Shown: piece after piece, positions 62,345-64,000 of the stretch | Numbering within the stretch: position 1 is the first letter of the stretch | Layout of the letters: every line of letters starts with the position of its first letter | Assembly (NCBI GenBank): GCA_037044905.1 | Contig: JBAOKB010000020.1 | Location: forward strand, 1,116,001 to 1,180,000 | Length of the DNA stretch: 64,000 nt | Reading direction: 5' to 3' | Source: Hortaea werneckii | Lineage: Eukaryota; Ascomycota; Dothideomycetes; Mycosphaerellales; Teratosphaeriaceae | Program-made: the position numbers and the translations under genes | Notes under the pieces: generated by a model | Seen by the model: only the letters and a program-made list of their open reading frames with translations | Database searches by the model: none | Told to the model about the DNA's origin: nothing

Positions 62345-64000
62345 AGCCTTGCAAGTTCATTTGAGCTGGAAGCAGGGAAGAAAGTCCACGCCCCGTTCCG
62401 ATGGCGCACAACTGTGATCTAGAGTGGGGATTTTTATCATCTTCGTTGTATATGGTTCTGGGATTCTATTGGTTGTTTGTTGTTAGGGAGGATCGCGATA
62501 GGTTTATGAAAAACACCTCTCAGGAATCCAACACGTGGTACATACCCCAGACTGGGACAAAAAACGAAGTGACGATGCTTTTTGCTCTTACATGATGGTG
62601 GTGGTGATTGTCTTCACCGCAGTCGTACGCCCTTTGGTGCTTTCCTCTCAGAGAAAATTGGACCGCGTAAGATTGATTGTGGTATGTCGGCGATGAGAAG
62701 TGTCGTGTGAATCCGTAAGCGAATTGGGAGTGTACATGTTGTGACTCGTGGGTTGGGCAGTAAAGAGCAATCTTAGCTCACTCTCACATTTCGTGTCTGC
62801 ATGTGGAGGCAAGGATACCCGTCCTATCGGTAATAATGAATGTGGGATATGATTTGCGTTCCAGCGCTCGGCTCAACGTATCCGAGGAGAGAGTGAGAGA
62901 GAGATTCTTGCTAGATCCCAGCACCGGGTTGCTGTCAAGCTGGATGCGATCAACCGCCGATGGTGGTGGACACTCCGGGTCTATCCGCTCCACCGCACAT
63001 TCATTGCACACATAAATGGAGGTCTTGACGCCGTTTGTATAAAATGCGTAAATGCTCGATAATGTTGCTTCCGCGCCACTTATTAGTCTAGTATAGTGAT
63101 TTTAAATCGGCGTAGCTCGGCGTCGACGTGGCTACGAGCGCCGTTAGGAGCGTTGGATGATGAAGGCAAGAGATTCTGGATTGCGCTGTGAGGCTTTCCA
63201 ATATTTCCTCCATCGTTATTGGTTGTCTTCCTGTGCGGCGGCCGGGAAATTCGTTTCCCCGCCGCCTTGCCGTTCGAACCCCTGCCCATTTAACGTTCAC
63301 CATACCATTTTCGGCCTCGTGTACACCTCGAGGCACAGTCGCTATTCGGGGGTACAGGACACGGCCTTTCTGTCGTCATGGGCAGCGGTCATAGACGGTC
63401 CTTGCTGCTTGCTGGTCTTGTATTACCCGATCACATCCACACCCGTACCGTCTACGCGCGAAGAGACGGTCTCTGAATCGTGAGCCTGCGCAGGAGCCAG
63501 CGTAATTCGGCCAACGACTGTTCGCGACCAGGATTCCTGGGATACCATGAGTTGTTAAAGAGACGTGCCCTAGCGCGCACAGGCTGTGCGCACGAGATGT
63601 AAAGACGCGTTTGGGAGCATCATTACAGAGTCTGTTCATGGCAAGATATGGATCGAACTGCGACCCCTCGAAAGCGTCGACCGGATCCGCCGCAGCCAAC
63701 CCTTGCGCCTACAGATATGCGGAAGGACAGGAGTGGGCGCGATGAAGCGGCCAGAAGACCACACTCGGGAAAGATCCGAACAGCAAAGGACAGCAGCGAA
63801 ATAATAAGGGTGCCTCGGAAGTCGGACGCGTCTAACGAGAAAGCTATGAGCGCACTGGAGGATGAAACAAATGCACGGCACTTCACCGTTGCAAATGTGG
63901 GCACGGGCGGCACGGTATATCTTCAGCCCAGCCTCGTACCGCCTCACGCATTTACACAACCCCCGGCCACTCCTCCACGCACCTCTGAAAGAGATAACGC
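62345..64000. other. Right-hand intergenic region, no recognisable gene
   Basis: 1.66 kb after the GH128 gene. Short frames (60-108 codons) on both strands have no recognisable domain. No tRNA, repeat or mobile-element signal was found. Confidence 0.5.

Overview
This is a eukaryotic nuclear window from a filamentous ascomycete (Pezizomycotina; a Dothideomycete is my best guess, from the general look of the proteins only). The evidence is short GT-AG introns of about 50-110 bp with CTAAC/CTGAC-type branch points, fungus-specific families (Zn2Cys6 regulator, 2EXR, DUF6594, Asl1-like GH128, a fused ADE2), and genes on both strands with no operons. Twenty-two protein genes can be supported. Exon structures were rebuilt by hand from splice signals and reading-frame continuity.

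Layout. 0-12 kb: a 2EXR-domain protein cut near the left edge, RQC2/TAE2 (-), a PIG3-type quinone oxidoreductase (+), a DUF6594 membrane protein (+), a small Ser-rich hypothetical (-), a tiny four-exon Cys-rich protein (-) and the DEAD-box helicase DBP3 (-), which carries an apparent one-base frameshift. 12-21 kb: a Zn2Cys6 regulator, the RPA large subunit RFA1 with three MCB boxes upstream, ribosomal protein eL18 and ADE2, all (+). 21-32 kb: a fungal hypothetical (-), a secreted CE2-type SGNH esterase (+), a TFIIIC triple-barrel subunit (-) and a Vps62-like membrane protein with an inserted hevein-type chitin-binding domain (+). 32-46 kb: a Prp2/DHX16-type DEAH helicase (-), a coiled-coil protein (+), COQ9 (+), a nuclear-looking coiled-coil protein (-) and OST3 (+). 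46-50 kb is gene-poor and holds diverged repeats, a tRNA-Pro-like Pol III unit with a second tRNA-like 3' end, and a short telomere-like tract. 50-62 kb: VTC4 (-), ZIM17/HEP1 (-), CUL3 (+) and a secreted Ser-rich GH128 glucanase (+). The last 1.65 kb has no recognisable gene.

The genes are mostly unrelated housekeeping functions (ribosome quality control, rRNA processing, splicing, replication, purine and ubiquinone synthesis, glycosylation, polyphosphate, ubiquitin ligation) mixed with secreted or cell-wall functions (CE2 esterase, Vps62-CBM18, GH128). I see no biosynthetic gene cluster, transposon or defence system. The observations most worth checking are the tRNA-derived unit near 48.3 kb, the Vps62-CBM18 fusion, the DBP3 frameshift, and promoter motifs that fit the downstream gene (MCB boxes at RFA1, a CACGTG site at VTC4). 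Long G/C/A/T homopolymers in introns and 3' regions are another unusual trait.
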